This document shows, piece after piece, positions 51,607 to 61,750 of a DNA stretch of 64,000 nt; position 1 is the stretch's first letter, and each line of letters begins with the position of its first letter. This DNA comes from Dactylosporangium aurantiacum (lineage in GTDB: Bacteria > Actinomycetota > Actinomycetes > Mycobacteriales > Micromonosporaceae): NCBI RefSeq assembly GCF_000716715.1, contig NZ_JNYJ01000026.1, positions 1 to 64,000 on the forward strand, written 5' to 3'. The notes beneath the pieces were generated by a model, which ran no database searches, was not told the origin of the DNA, and saw nothing but the letters and a program-made list of their open reading frames with translations. Position numbers and translations under genes: made by a program.

Positions 51607-53409
51607 CTACCAATGCGGGCTCACCCGCAGCACGCGGGCCGGTGTGTCGCCCTCCCGGCCGGTCGCCAGCAGCAGCGCACCGTCCGGCCGGGCCACGAGG
51701 GCGACCGGCTTCCGCCAGCCCTCGCCCGCGTGGTCCACGGTGGCCAGTGGCGCCCCCGACTCCGCGTCCCAGACCACGGTTTGCCGGCCGCCGGTCGCGG
51801 CGACGGCCACGCGCAGGTCCGGCAGCACGGCCAGCGCGACGCCTCCGTCACCCCGCCCGGGCACGGTGAACGTCCGCACCACCTCACCGGTGTGGCCGTC
51901 CCACACCCGTACCACGCCGCCGGCCGCGGCCGCGACCCGCAACGAGCGGTCGGCGAGCGTCGCCACCGCCACCTGCGGCGACCGGATCCCCGACTCGGCG
52001 CGCTCGAACACGAACTCGTGCGTGGTCGTGCCGGCGGTCGCGTCCCAGACGTACACGGTGGACCTGGCCGCGTCGTCGACGCCGGCGACGACACAGACGT
52101 GCCCGTCGGACCGGACGGCAGCGGCCACCGACCACACGAGGTCGACACCGCGGTCGCCGACCTCGAAGGCGGCCCGGATCCGCTCGGATTCCACGTCCCA
52201 GACGCGTACGGTCGCGTCGTCGCCGCCGGTGACCAACCACGGCACGTCGCCCGGCGGGCTGGCCCAGGCGAGGGCGTTGACCGGTCCGCGGTGCCCGGTG
52301 AGCTCGGCGACCGGCTCGCCCTCCCGGGTGGTCCAGACGCGGGCCAGGCCGTCCTTCCCGCCGGTCGCCAGCACCACCTTGCCGTCGGGGAGCACCGTGA
52401 GCGCGACGGACAGGACCCACTCGGCGTGCCCGGAGACCGTGCGTATCCGGCGGCCGTCGCCGGTGCTCCAGACCTCCGCGACGGCGTCGTCGGCCGAGGC
52501 GAGCAGGTGCCGGCCGTCAGGTAGGGAGGCCAGGGCCAGGTGGTTGGGCGGCGGGTCGACCGCCTCCTGCCACGCCACCGGGGTCACGTCCTGGACGTTC
52601 ACCGCCTTCGGTCCCCAGTCTCTGGGTCGCGCCGTCATGCCGCACACCGGGCGCGGCGGACCTGCCGGCGCGGGCGTCCGCGGCCAGATGATGCGCGGCG
52701 GCAGCAGCCCCAGGTGCCGCAGGTCCTCGGTCACGCCGACCTCCCCGGACGGCAGGACGCTCAGGCCGTCCGGCGGCCTGGACCGGCGGCTGACCGGCAC
52801 GTCGGTCATGTCGCTCGACCTGTAGGGCAGCTCCGGGTCGGCGTTGGCATGCACTTCGTGCTCGTACTCCGCGTCGGCGGGACCCCGCTCGCGGTGGTCG
52901 ACCACCCGCCAGTCCGAGCCCGCCTCGACGGCCGTGGAGACCGCGTACCGCACCGCCGCCTCGACCGGGTCGCGATATCTGATCAATTCGATGGCGCCCT
53001 CGAGCAGCGAATGCGTCTCGGTCCTCCGCAGCGTCTCGCCCGCGTCCATTGCGGCCATATAGGCGGCCCAACGCTCGTCCTTGTGCCGGCCCCAGCCGGC
53101 GTGCAGCGATTCGTCGTCGTGCGTGTCGTACAGGACCCGCGAACCATCCGGACGGCACACCACGCGGAACGGCGCGGAGTCGACCTCGACCCGTTCCCAG
53201 CGGCCGTCGTGCTGGCCCATCAGCCCACGAACTGCCTGCCAGGCGGCCGTCTTGTCGCCGAAGCGCCGGCCACCGAACCCCTGGTGACGCACGTACCAGC
53301 CGCCGGCGACCGTGCCGACCTGGATCCGCACCGCCATGTCCAAGGGGCCGTGGTCGCGCAGCTGCCATTGCGCGACAGGCTCATGCGCCTCGTTTTCGAG
53401 ATCGATCAT
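51607..53409 (-). CDS. WD40-repeat protein
   Basis: This protein has about 600 residues. The first 250 residues are a globular region of unknown fold (WYVRHQGFGGRRFGDKTAAW, RVEVDSAPFRVVCRPDGSRV). Residues 290-600 are WD40 blades (LLASADDAVAEVWSTGDGRR, LATGGKDGLARVWTTREG, LVTGGDDATVRVWDVESER, RVWDGHTGEVVRT) making a seven-bladed propeller. The start is uncertain: ATG 53409 (GGCGG just upstream) or ATG 53439/53448. It precedes and is coupled to the CHAT gene, and starts 117 bp from the divergent nuclease. The propeller probably acts as a scaffold or sensor for the CHAT effector. Confidence 0.85.
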   Translation of the reverse strand: MIDLENEAHEPVAQWQLRDHGPLDMAVRIQVGTVAGGWYVRHQGFGGRRFGDKTAAWQAVRGLMGQHDGRWERVEVDSAPFRVVCRPDGSRVLYDTHDDESLHAGWGRHKDERWAAYMAAMDAGETLRRTETHSLLEGAIELIRYRDPVEAAVRYAVSTAVEAGSDWRVVDHRERGPADAEYEHEVHANADPELPYRSSDMTDVPVSRRSRPPDGLSVLPSGEVGVTEDLRHLGLLPPRIIWPRTPAPAGPPRPVCGMTARPRDWGPKAVNVQDVTPVAWQEAVDPPPNHLALASLPDGRHLLASADDAVAEVWSTGDGRRIRTVSGHAEWVLSVALTVLPDGKVVLATGGKDGLARVWTTREGEPVAELTGHRGPVNALAWASPPGDVPWLVTGGDDATVRVWDVESERIRAAFEVGDRGVDLVWSVAAAVRSDGHVCVVAGVDDAARSTVYVWDATAGTTTHEFVFERAESGIRSPQVAVATLADRSLRVAAAAGGVVRVWDGHTGEVVRTFTVPGRGDGGVALAVLPDLRVAVAATGGRQTVVWDAESGAPLATVDHAGEGWRKPVALVARPDGALLLATGREGDTPARVLRVSPHW

Positions 53410-53526
53410 CGCACCGCCGTCAATGCCCACCGGCCGCATCCTAGCCATTCCAGGCGCGGCTAGCCTTTTGCCGGACGTACCGGCAGCCTCCACCGACTGA
53501 TTCACTCCTCACCGAGAGCGGGCATC

Positions 53527-54105
53527 ATGAGCGACAATTCCCCGGCTACGACTGCCGCGGCGGGCGAGGAAGACCATTGGCCGTCGTTCGACATCACGCC
53601 GAAGGGGTACGAGGAAGCAGTCGCCGCGATCGCCGGGTCGATGGACCTGGAGCTGGTGGGCTGGGAGGTCAAACACCTCGACCCACTCGAAGGGCTGGAC
53701 GGGACCTACGTCATGGACGTCACGGCGCGGTTCCAGCTGGCGGGCATGGACTTCCTGATCCTGTTCGAGTGCAAGCGTCACAAGGACCCCGTCAAACGGT
53801 CCGACGTCCAGGTGCTGCTCACCAAGCTCCAGTCCACGGGCGCCCAGAAGGGCGTCGTGGTGGCCGCCACCGGCTTCCAGAGCGGCGCCATCGAGTTCGC
53901 CAAAGCCCACGGCATCGCTTGCGTCCGCCTGGTCGACGACGCGTGGGCGTACCTCACGCGCCACACCACAGCGACCACCCCGCCTGTCCTGACCGGGAGG
54001 TACTGCGGCTATGCGTTGACCCCCGACGGCGACGGAGATTACGACTTCGCCTTGCTCAATGGCAGTCCGGACAACGCCCGCTCGACTTTGATCACCCGTC
54101 GGTAG
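53527..54105 (+). CDS. Mrr-like PD-(D/E)xK restriction endonuclease
   Basis: This protein has 192 residues. The catalytic core is visible as DVTARFQLAGMDFLILFECK, with the E-x-K in FECKRH, followed by QVLLTKLQSTGAQKGVVVAA and SGAIEFAKAHGIACVRLVDD, the usual Mrr_cat/restriction-type finish. The first 60 residues (DITPKGYEEAVAAIAGSM) belong to the same domain. It should cut DNA, perhaps modified DNA, in the cytosol. It is divergent from the WD40-CHAT operon and probably shares control with it. A 3' remnant of an IS5 element lies just downstream. Confidence 0.85.
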   Translation: MSDNSPATTAAAGEEDHWPSFDITPKGYEEAVAAIAGSMDLELVGWEVKHLDPLEGLDGTYVMDVTARFQLAGMDFLILFECKRHKDPVKRSDVQVLLTKLQSTGAQKGVVVAATGFQSGAIEFAKAHGIACVRLVDDAWAYLTRHTTATTPPVLTGRYCGYALTPDGDGDYDFALLNGSPDNARSTLITRR

Positions 54106-54109
54106 CCGC

Positions 54110-54150
54110 AGATCGTGCCGGACGGGTTGTGGCAGCGGGTGGAGCAGGGA
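54110..54150 (+). mobile_element. short IS5-type remnant
   Basis: About 40 bp encoding IVPDGLWQRVE match the start of the IS5 relic at 29215 almost base for base, then homology ends. It is the stub of a lost insertion. Confidence 0.55.
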
Positions 54151-54205
54151 GGCGGGTCCCTTGACACCTTCCCGCGTGGGACATAGCGTGCCGTCAAACT
54201 AGCAG

Positions 54206-54221
54206 GAAACTTAACAGTTTC
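54206..54221. promoter_or_regulatory. palindromic operator candidate upstream of GH20 gene
   Basis: GAAACT-TAAC-AGTTTC is a perfect inverted repeat 13 bp before the start codon, just upstream of GGAGG. Its place suggests a repressor site controlling chitin/GlcNAc use, but it does not match the DasR consensus. Inference only. Confidence 0.45.
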
Positions 54222-54234
54222 ACTGGAGGATGCC

Positions 54235-56643
54235 GTGCACCGTTCTCCGCGCAACCCGCTGCTCGCCTCCGCCGTGGCGGTCGCGACCGCCGCCGCCGGC
54301 GCCGCCTTACTCCTGGCGGCCTCCCCCGCCGGCGCCGCGGTGAGCCTCTCCGACGTCGTGCCCGCGCCGGTGTCGGCGCAGCCCGCCGCCGGCGTGACCT
54401 ACACACTGCCGTCGAACGCCGCGATCCAGACCGCGGCCGGCGCCACCGACGCCGGCAACTACCTCGCCGGCATCCTCCGCCCGTCAACCGGCTACGCGCT
54501 GCCGGTCTCGACCACGACCGGCACACCGACGAGCGGCATCGCACTGCTGCTGTCCGGCGCCGACCCGAGCGTGGGCACCGAGGGCTACCAGCTCGACGTG
54601 ACCGCCGCCGCCGTCACGCTCCGCGCGCAGACCGCGGCCGGACTGTTCAACGGGGTGCAGACGCTGCGGCAGCTGCTGCCGGCGACGGTCGAGGCGAGGA
54701 CCGTCCAGAGCGGCCCGTGGACGATCAGCGGCGGGCGGATCGTCGACTACCCGCGGTACGCCTACCGCGGCGCGATGCTCGACGTCTCGCGGCACTTCTT
54801 CGCCCCCGACGTGGTGAAGCGTTACATCGACGAGATCGCCCAGTACAAGATCAACACCCTGCACCTGCACCTCTCCGACGACCAGGGCTGGCGCATCGTG
54901 ATCGACGCCTGGCCGCAGCTGACCACCATCGGCGGCAGCACCCAGGTGGGCGGCGGCGCGGGCGGCTACTACACCAAGGCGCAGTACTCCGACCTGGTCT
55001 CCTACGCGGCGTCGCGGCAGATCACCATCGTGCCCGAGATCGACATGCCGGGACACACCAACACCGCGCTCGCCTCCTACGCGCAGCTCAACTGCAACAA
55101 CACGGCCCCGCCGCTGTACACCGGCACGAACGTCGGCTTCAGCTCGCTGTGCGTCAGCAAGGAGATCACGTACACCTTCGTGCAGCAGGTGCTCAACGAG
55201 CTCGCCGCGATCACCCCCGGGCCGTACCTGCACATCGGCGGCGACGAGGCGTCCAGCACGCCGCCGGCGGACTACACCACGTTCATGAACCGCGTGCAGC
55301 CCTTCGTCGGCGCGGCCGGCAAGACCGTCATGGGCTGGCACCAGGTCGGGCAGGCCAACCACACGACGAACCGGGTCGCGCAGTACTGGGGAACGTCCAC
55401 ATCGGACGCGGACCTGAGCGCGGCGGTGAGCAAGGGCGACAAGATCCTGCTGTCGCCGGCGAACAAGGCGTACCTGGACATGAAGTACACCAACGCGACC
55501 CCGATCGGCCTCAGCTGGGCGGGCCTGATCGAGGTGCAGACCGCCTACAACTGGGACCCGGGCGCCTACCTCTCCGGCGTGCCGGCCAGCGCGATCATCG
55601 GCGTCGAGGCTCCCATGTGGACAGAGACGATCACCAAACTGGCCGACATCGAGTTCATGGCGTTCCCGCGGCTGCCGGCACTGGCCGAGCTGGCGTGGTC
55701 GCCGCAGTCGGCACGCAACTGGGACACCTTCAAGGTGCGGCTCGGCGCGCAGGGTCCACGGTGGACGGTGCAGGGGATCAACTACTACAGCTCGCCGCAG
55801 GTCCCGTGGAGCACTTCCCAGCCGACGCGCAGCGCGTACACCCAGATCCAGGCCGAGAGCTACAACGCCCAGACCGGGACGCAGACCGAGACCACCACCG
55901 ACACCGGCGGCGGCCAGAGCATCGGCTACATCACGCCGGGCGACACGCTCGCCTACGACCTCGACTTCGGCGCGGCGTCGCCGGCCTCGGTCACCACCCG
56001 GCTGGCCTCCGGCGCGTCCAGCGGCACCATCCAGTACCGCCTGGACTCCACCACCGGCCCGATCATCGCCAGCGTCCCCGTCACCTCCACCGGCGGCTGG
56101 CAAGCCTGGACCAGCACCACCACCAACCTGACCGGCACCGCCACCGGCGTCCACCGGCTGTACCTCACCTTCACCGGCACCGCGGGCACCGACTTCGTCA
56201 ACCTCAACTGGCTGCAGTTCAACGCGGGCAGCGCACTGCCCAACGCGTACGGCGTGCGGCAGGCGGAGAGCTTCGGCAGCCAGTCCGGCACCCAGACCGA
56301 GACCACCACCGACACCGGCGGCGGCCAGAACGTCGGCTACGTCACGCCCGGCGACTGGCTCGGCTACACCAACGTGGACTTCGGCACCCCGACCGCGGTG
56401 TCGGTGACCACGCGGCTGGCCTCCGGCGCGTCCAGCGGCACCATCCAGTACCGCCTGGACTCCACCACCGGCCCGATCATCGCCAGCGTCCCAGTCACCT
56501 CCACCGGCGGCTGGCAAGCCTGGACCAGCACCACCACCAACCTGACCGGCACAGCCACCGGCGTCCACCCGGTGTTCCTCACCTTCACCGGCACCGCGGG
56601 CACCGACTTCGTCAACCTCAACTGGTTCCAGTTCAACCGGTAG
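54235..56643 (+). CDS. secreted GH20 beta-N-acetylhexosaminidase with two CBMs
   Basis: This protein has 802 residues. A signal peptide (SAVAVATAAAGAALLLAASP, AGA cleavage) is followed by a GH20b N-domain (to about 160) and the TIM-barrel catalytic domain with RHFFAPDVVKRYIDEIAQYK, LHLHLSDDQGWRI, PEIDMPGHTNTAL and the catalytic pair in HIGGDEA (Asp337, Glu338). Two C-terminal CBM6-type modules, about 120 residues each, are nearly identical over 71 codons. The enzyme removes terminal GlcNAc from chitin oligomers outside the cell. The GTG start follows GGAGGATGCC. A palindrome lies just upstream. Confidence 0.95.
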   Translation: MHRSPRNPLLASAVAVATAAAGAALLLAASPAGAAVSLSDVVPAPVSAQPAAGVTYTLPSNAAIQTAAGATDAGNYLAGILRPSTGYALPVSTTTGTPTSGIALLLSGADPSVGTEGYQLDVTAAAVTLRAQTAAGLFNGVQTLRQLLPATVEARTVQSGPWTISGGRIVDYPRYAYRGAMLDVSRHFFAPDVVKRYIDEIAQYKINTLHLHLSDDQGWRIVIDAWPQLTTIGGSTQVGGGAGGYYTKAQYSDLVSYAASRQITIVPEIDMPGHTNTALASYAQLNCNNTAPPLYTGTNVGFSSLCVSKEITYTFVQQVLNELAAITPGPYLHIGGDEASSTPPADYTTFMNRVQPFVGAAGKTVMGWHQVGQANHTTNRVAQYWGTSTSDADLSAAVSKGDKILLSPANKAYLDMKYTNATPIGLSWAGLIEVQTAYNWDPGAYLSGVPASAIIGVEAPMWTETITKLADIEFMAFPRLPALAELAWSPQSARNWDTFKVRLGAQGPRWTVQGINYYSSPQVPWSTSQPTRSAYTQIQAESYNAQTGTQTETTTDTGGGQSIGYITPGDTLAYDLDFGAASPASVTTRLASGASSGTIQYRLDSTTGPIIASVPVTSTGGWQAWTSTTTNLTGTATGVHRLYLTFTGTAGTDFVNLNWLQFNAGSALPNAYGVRQAESFGSQSGTQTETTTDTGGGQNVGYVTPGDWLGYTNVDFGTPTAVSVTTRLASGASSGTIQYRLDSTTGPIIASVPVTSTGGWQAWTSTTTNLTGTATGVHPVFLTFTGTAGTDFVNLNWFQFNR
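55999..56625 (+). repeat. 213-bp direct repeat inside the GH20 gene
   Basis: Positions 55999-56211 and 56413-56625 are almost identical, offset 414 bp, with a handful of substitutions clustered around 56155. They encode the main part of each CBM. Confidence 0.9.
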
Positions 56644-56700
56644 CACCTGGTGCAGGCCGCACGGCCCGGCACCAGACGACCAGAAGGTACTGAGCACCAC

Positions 56701-56733
56701 GAGGCCGGCGGCGGCGATCCCACCGCCGGCCTC
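56701..56733. terminator. bidirectional hairpin terminator
   Basis: GAGGCCGGCGG (56701-56711) pairs exactly with 56723-56733. It lies between the converging GH20 and small membrane-protein genes and could serve both. Confidence 0.75.
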
Positions 56734-56760
56734 CTCGCACCGCGGCGGAACGGGTCGAGG

Positions 56761-57360
56761 TCAGCGCACTGAGTGCACGTGGGAGATCTCCAGGTCGTCG
56801 ATCTCGGCGAGGTGCAAGGGCAAGCCGTCCGGGCCCACCGCGACGATCTCGCGGCCCTGTTGTTTGAACTCGCTGATCGGATGCCAGTGGTTGTCCTTGT
56901 TGGACTTGGCCCAGTACTGCGGCTCTGACCCGAGGACGGCGCCGGTGGTGGTGAGGAAGCTCTTCGCCACCTGGGCGCGTGCCTGGTACATCGCCGCCGT
57001 CGCGGTGGCGCGGGCCGTGACGTCGGCGCGCACGATCAGGGCCAGTGCGAGCGCGACGCCGACCAGCAGGACGGTCGCCGAGGCCGCGTACGCGATGCGC
57101 TCGGTCGCGGTGAACGCCGCGATCGTCGCGAGGACGGTGGCGACGCCGCCGACCGAGGCGATCGCCGCGCCCGTCCACTTGCTGACAGCCAGGGCGCCCG
57201 CCGTGATCGCCTGCTTGTCGAACGGCGTTTTCCAGCCGGTGACGCTGGTGCCGTCGGCTTCGAGCAGGTTGAGCGCGATGAGCTCCTGCTTGGTCGGACC
57301 GGCGAGGTCGTCACCGGCCTGGTTCACGAAGCTTGCCGGCAGCTGCACTTTCCCGTTCAT
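56761..57360 (-). CDS. two-helix membrane protein of unknown function
   Basis: This protein has 199 residues. Two central hydrophobic helices (AAIASVGGVATVLATIAAFT, ASATVLLVGVALALALIV) are flanked by soluble N- and C-terminal parts of about 70 residues each. There is no signal peptide or known motif. It starts 40 bp after the GH9 gene on the same strand. The role is unknown. Confidence 0.6.
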   Translation of the reverse strand: MNGKVQLPASFVNQAGDDLAGPTKQELIALNLLEADGTSVTGWKTPFDKQAITAGALAVSKWTGAAIASVGGVATVLATIAAFTATERIAYAASATVLLVGVALALALIVRADVTARATATAAMYQARAQVAKSFLTTTGAVLGSEPQYWAKSNKDNHWHPISEFKQQGREIVAVGPDGLPLHLAEIDDLEISHVHSVR

Positions 57361-57400
57361 CCGAATCACCCCCCGCATCGGCGGTGTACCGGCGGGGGTT

Positions 57401-59716
57401 TCATCGCCCCGTCGCGGCCGATTCGACGTGCAAGGACCAGCCGACCGGCACCACGACGTCGACCTGGTGGTCGCCGCTCAGGCGGACGGTCACGTCGCCG
57501 ACGCGGTACGGCCCGTCGTTGTCGCCGGGCGGGCGTTGGCCGGCGGCGAAGGACGCGACCCAGGCCAGCGCGGAGTTCCAGTTGATCGCGACCTCGTTGG
57601 TGGACCAGGACTCGATGTCGTCCAGGTAGCAGAACTGCGGTTTGGGAGGCTCCCCGCTGGGCGTGTGGAACAGGACCTTCTTCGCCTTCGGGTCCTCCAG
57701 GCCGGGATTTGGTCCACCGGCGATCGAGCCCGCCGGCGGCTGGGGTAGCCTGGGGTCGAGCTGGTGGCCGTAGATGCGGCTGTGCTGGTTGTGTGAGCAA
57801 CGGCTGCCGTAGCCGGTGACGTAGGAGTTGTTGAGCGCGTTGCGGCCGAGGATGAAGTCGAGACCTTCCAGGACCCCGTCGCGGTAGCGTTGGTCGCCGG
57901 TCAGGTCGAAGGCGGTGGCGATGACCATGAGCTTGTTGAGGATCACGCTCGTGGAGCCCCACGTGTATCCGTTCTCCCCGATCGGCACGCCGTAGGCCTG
58001 GTCGCGGATGGTCTGCAGGTAGTGGTCGGCGGCCTCGCGCACCGAGTTGCGGGCGGCGTCGCGGTCGTTGCCGGCCAGCTTGCTGGGCACGGTGGCCAGA
58101 TCGATCCGGCCGAGCGCCGCGACGAACTTCCAGCCGGGGCCGGTGTCGCGGAACGCGTCGCCGGTCCAGTACGGCGAGGAGCGCAGGTAGTCCAGGAACG
58201 GCTGCTCGCCGGTCGTGATGAACAGCTCGGCCGCGGCCCAGTAGAACTCGTCGCGGACGTCGTCGTCGTCGTAGGCGCCGCCGCCGTCGGTGTCGTCCGG
58301 CCTGGCGTACATCGCCGGATGCTCCTGCGCGGCCTTCCACGCGGTGCGTGCCGCGGCCAGGCAGCGGTCGGCGAACGCCGCGTCGAACGGCCGGTACAGC
58401 CGGGCGGCCTGCGCCGCGGTCGCGGCGAGGTTGAGCGTCGCCGCGGTCGACGGCGGATGCAGCTCGCGGACCTTGGGGTCCTGGTCGGGCAGGCAGGGCA
58501 GGTCCGTCCAGCCGCGGTCGTGGACCTTGTGGTGGGCCATGCCGGCGTTCGGTCTGCCGTCCGGGACCTGCATGCGCAGCATGAACTCCAGCTCCCAGCG
58601 GGCCTCGTCGAGCACGTCCGGGACCTTGTTGCCGTGTTCCGGGATGTCGAGGGTGCCGTCGCCGAGCGCGGCCGGGTGGCCGGTCTTCGCGGTCACGGCA
58701 CGCTCGTACAGGCCGAGCAGCTGGGCGGTGGCGATGCCGCCGTTGACGACGTACTTGCCGTGGTCGCCGGCGTCGTACCAGCCGCCGCGCACGTCGAGCC
58801 GGTAGTCGCCGGTGCCGGGCTGGCACGGCACGCTCGTGTCGCCCTGGTTCGGCGGCACACCGACGTGACCCGCCGGCCGGGCGTAGCCGGGCACGAACGC
58901 GTCGTCGATGGTGATACCGCTGCGCTGCACGTAGAAGAAGTGCAGCGCGTCGCGGCGCAGCCGGTCGTAGATGGAGTTGGCGACCGTGAACGGGAAGCTC
59001 TGCTGCCCATCGACGCGCAGCACGTAGCCCGTGCCGGGCGCGGTCACCGCCGAGAAGTCGACGGTGTGCACCTTCTGCCCCGACGACGCGTCCAGGCCGC
59101 GCGGGGTCGACCGGCCGGACGCCACGACCTCGCCCGCGCCGGACACGACCTGCCAGGGCCGCGGGTCGGGCGCGTCGGTCACCACGGTCGCGCGCTTCGG
59201 CCCGTCCGGCAGGTAGCCGACCTGGTTGACCCGCACCGGCGGGTCCGTCTCCGGGACGTACCAGCCCGCCGGTTCGCCGCCGACCAGGGAGACGTCGTCG
59301 AGGGTGAACGTCCACGCCTCGCCGGAGCCGCCGAGCTGGAAGGAGACCTGGCCCCGGCCGGTGTCGAGGTTGGAGGTGAACGAGTAGTGGTACTGCTGCG
59401 GGTCCGTGGTGAGCTGCACGTCCTGCGCCCACGTCGGCGTGTACGGCTTGTCACCGAGCTGGACCTGCGCCTTGATCGTCACCGGCCGGCTGGCCGACGC
59501 GGTGAACGAGATCGCGTACGGGGTGTTGGCGTTCAACCGGATGTCGTTCTCGCCGACGAGCACGTCCCAGCGCTGCTGCGTGCCGCCCGGTACCTGCACC
59601 CGCAGCTTCCCGTCGGCCGCCGCCAACGCCGTGCCGGCGGAGAACCAGCCAGCGGTGTCGTTGCCGTCGAACGTGCCGTTGAACACCTGCTCACGCGGTT
59701 CCTTGACCGTAACCAT
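57401..59716 (-). CDS. GH9 endoglucanase with CBM4-like domain, no visible signal peptide
   Basis: This protein has 771 residues. A CBM4/9-like domain ([20 protein letters not shown], about 10-150), an Ig-like CelD_N domain ([20 protein letters not shown], about 160-250) and a GH9 catalytic domain follow in order. Catalytic elements are [11 protein letters not shown] (acidic base near 316), the [12 protein letters not shown] segment, and [19 protein letters not shown] with the general-acid Glu near 707. All are intact. The ATG at 59716 starts directly with [16 protein letters not shown] and has no hydrophobic leader. The frame is open far upstream, but the upstream translation is also not a signal peptide. 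Confidence 0.9.
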   Translation of the reverse strand: MVTVKEPREQVFNGTFDGNDTAGWFSAGTALAAADGKLRVQVPGGTQQRWDVLVGENDIRLNANTPYAISFTASASRPVTIKAQVQLGDKPYTPTWAQDVQLTTDPQQYHYSFTSNLDTGRGQVSFQLGGSGEAWTFTLDDVSLVGGEPAGWYVPETDPPVRVNQVGYLPDGPKRATVVTDAPDPRPWQVVSGAGEVVASGRSTPRGLDASSGQKVHTVDFSAVTAPGTGYVLRVDGQQSFPFTVANSIYDRLRRDALHFFYVQRSGITIDDAFVPGYARPAGHVGVPPNQGDTSVPCQPGTGDYRLDVRGGWYDAGDHGKYVVNGGIATAQLLGLYERAVTAKTGHPAALGDGTLDIPEHGNKVPDVLDEARWELEFMLRMQVPDGRPNAGMAHHKVHDRGWTDLPCLPDQDPKVRELHPPSTAATLNLAATAAQAARLYRPFDAAFADRCLAAARTAWKAAQEHPAMYARPDDTDGGGAYDDDDVRDEFYWAAAELFITTGEQPFLDYLRSSPYWTGDAFRDTGPGWKFVAALGRIDLATVPSKLAGNDRDAARNSVREAADHYLQTIRDQAYGVPIGENGYTWGSTSVILNKLMVIATAFDLTGDQRYRDGVLEGLDFILGRNALNNSYVTGYGSRCSHNQHSRIYGHQLDPRLPQPPAGSIAGGPNPGLEDPKAKKVLFHTPSGEPPKPQFCYLDDIESWSTNEVAINWNSALAWVASFAAGQRPPGDNDGPYRVGDVTVRLSGDHQVDVVVPVGWSLHVESAATGR

Positions 59717-59980
59717 GCCTCGACCATGCCCCGCGGACCCGGCGCCGTCCCAGTCAGATGAGCCGCGGTTGGCGCTCGACCAGTCGCTCGTCCCCCGAAC
59801 AATCACCATCCCGGCATGGAGTGCGAGGTCGCCGACGGCCACGCGCCTTCGACGGAACGCGGCTCTGGCCTGGCCGCTGCCGTCCCAATAGCGCTGGGCG
59901 TGCCGGACGATCCGCGCGACGCTGGATACGACGGGCAATTCGTGACGCAGCCGTTCCTCCCGAACGGAGATGGCACCGCG

Positions 59981-61750
59981 ATGAGCGAACGCATCCGCAA
60001 GACGACGGCCGACCGCGAGCGGGCCAACCTGGCCGACTACGCCTGGGTCCGGCACGACTTCAGCTGGCAGCACGCCCGATCGTGGTTGTCCGGCCTGCCC
60101 GGTGGCCGAGGGCTGAACATCGGCTACGAGGCGGTCGACCGGCACGCCGTCGGTGAGCGGGCCGGTGCCGTCGCACTGCGCTGCCTGGACCGCTCCGGCG
60201 CCGTGCGGGACGTCACGTACGCGGAGCTGGCCCGGCGCACGAGCCGCTTCGCCAACGCGCTGCGCGCCCGCGGCATCGGCCGTGGTGACCGGGTGTTCAC
60301 CCTGCTCGGCCGCACCCCCGAGCTGTACGTGGCGGCGCTCGGCACGCTGCGCGCCGTCAGCGTGTGCGCGCCGCTGTTCCCTGCGTTCGGTCCCGAACCG
60401 GTCCGGGAGCGGCTGCACCGTGGCGGCGGCAAGGTCCTGGTGACCACACCCGAGCTGTACCGGCGGCGGGTGGCGCCGATCCGTGCCGACCTGCCGGAGC
60501 TGCGTCACGTGCTGGTCGTCGGCGACGGCCCCGCGCCGGAGGGCACCGAGTCGTTCACGGCCGCGGTCGACGCGGCGGCGGACACGTTCGAGGTGCCGCC
60601 GACGGACCCGGACGACATGGCGTTGCTGCACTTCACCAGCGGCACCACCGGCCATCCCAAGGGCGCGGTCCACGTGCACGAGGCCGTCGTGGCGCACTAC
60701 GCCACCGGCCTGTACGCCCTCGACCTGCGCCCCGACGACGTGTTCTGGTGCACCGCCGACCCCGGTTGGGTGACCGGCACCTCGTACGGCATCGTCGCGC
60801 CGCTGGTGCACGGCGCCACAGTCGTCGTCGACGCGGCCGAGTTCGACGCTCCCCGCTGGTACGACACGCTGCAGCGGCTGCGGGTCACGAACTGGTACAC
60901 GGCGCCGACGGCGCTGCGGATGCTCATGCGGCACGGCGCGGAGCTGGCCCGCCGGCACGACCTGTCGGCATTGCGGTTCATCGCCTCGGTCGGTGAGCCG
61001 CTCAACCCGGAGACGGTGATGTGGACGCGGGAGGTGTTCGGCCGGCCCGCGCATGACACGTGGTGGCAGACCGAGACCGGCGCGATCATGATCAGCAACT
61101 ACGCGGGCATGGACGTCAAACCCGGCTCCATGGGCAGGCCGATCCCCGGCGTCGAGGCGGCGCTGCTGGAGCGGGGCGATGACGGGCGGGCCCGGGTCGT
61201 CGACGGCGCCGTCCGCGTCCTGGACACCCCGGGCGCGGTCGGCGAGCTCGCCCTGCGCCCCGGCTGGCCGTCGATGTTCCGCGGCTACCTCGGCGACGAG
61301 GAGCGCTACCGCGCCGCGTTCGCCGGTGGCTGGTATCTCAGCGGGGACCTGGCCAGACGCGACGGCGAGGGCTACTACTGGTTCGTCGGCCGGGGAGACG
61401 ACATCATCAAGTCGGCGGGGCACCTGATCGGTCCGTTCGAGGTCGAGAGTGTCCTCATGGAGCACCCGGCGGTCGCCGAGGTCGGCGTCATCGGCAAGCC
61501 CGACGCCGTGGCCGGCGAGGTCGTCAAGGCGTTCGTGTCGCTGAAGCCCGGGTATCGGCCGATCGACGCGCTGCGGCTCGAGCTGCTTGCACTCGGCAGG
61601 CGCCGGCTCGCCGCGCTCGCCCCGAAGGAGATCGCCTTCGACCAGCACCTGCCCCATACGCGCAGCGGCAAGGTGATGCGGCGGCTGCTCAAGGCCCGCG
61701 AGCTCGGCCTGCCCGAGGGCGACCTGTCCACGTTGGAGGTGTCGCGATGA
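59981..61750 (+). CDS. acyl-CoA synthetase (AMP-forming, AcsA-like)
   Basis: This protein has 589 residues. The P-loop [13 protein letters not shown] (about 217), the aromatic-Gly motif [12 protein letters not shown], the hinge region [20 protein letters not shown] and the C-terminal catalytic Lys in TRSGKVMRR (about 564) are all present. It activates acetate or a short carboxylate to the CoA thioester. ATG 59981 is chosen by start position. The stop overlaps the next start (ATGA), so it leads the operon with E1 alpha, E1 beta and E2. That pairing fits a pathway producing acetate or another acid next to acetyl-CoA. Confidence 0.9.
   Translation: MSERIRKTTADRERANLADYAWVRHDFSWQHARSWLSGLPGGRGLNIGYEAVDRHAVGERAGAVALRCLDRSGAVRDVTYAELARRTSRFANALRARGIGRGDRVFTLLGRTPELYVAALGTLRAVSVCAPLFPAFGPEPVRERLHRGGGKVLVTTPELYRRRVAPIRADLPELRHVLVVGDGPAPEGTESFTAAVDAAADTFEVPPTDPDDMALLHFTSGTTGHPKGAVHVHEAVVAHYATGLYALDLRPDDVFWCTADPGWVTGTSYGIVAPLVHGATVVVDAAEFDAPRWYDTLQRLRVTNWYTAPTALRMLMRHGAELARRHDLSALRFIASVGEPLNPETVMWTREVFGRPAHDTWWQTETGAIMISNYAGMDVKPGSMGRPIPGVEAALLERGDDGRARVVDGAVRVLDTPGAVGELALRPGWPSMFRGYLGDEERYRAAFAGGWYLSGDLARRDGEGYYWFVGRGDDIIKSAGHLIGPFEVESVLMEHPAVAEVGVIGKPDAVAGEVVKAFVSLKPGYRPIDALRLELLALGRRRLAALAPKEIAFDQHLPHTRSGKVMRRLLKARELGLPEGDLSTLEVSR

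Noticed and set aside
49169..52825. 1218-residue ORF opposite the CHAT and WD40 genes
   Set aside because: Antisense shadow; the minus-strand proteins have clear families and catalytic residues.
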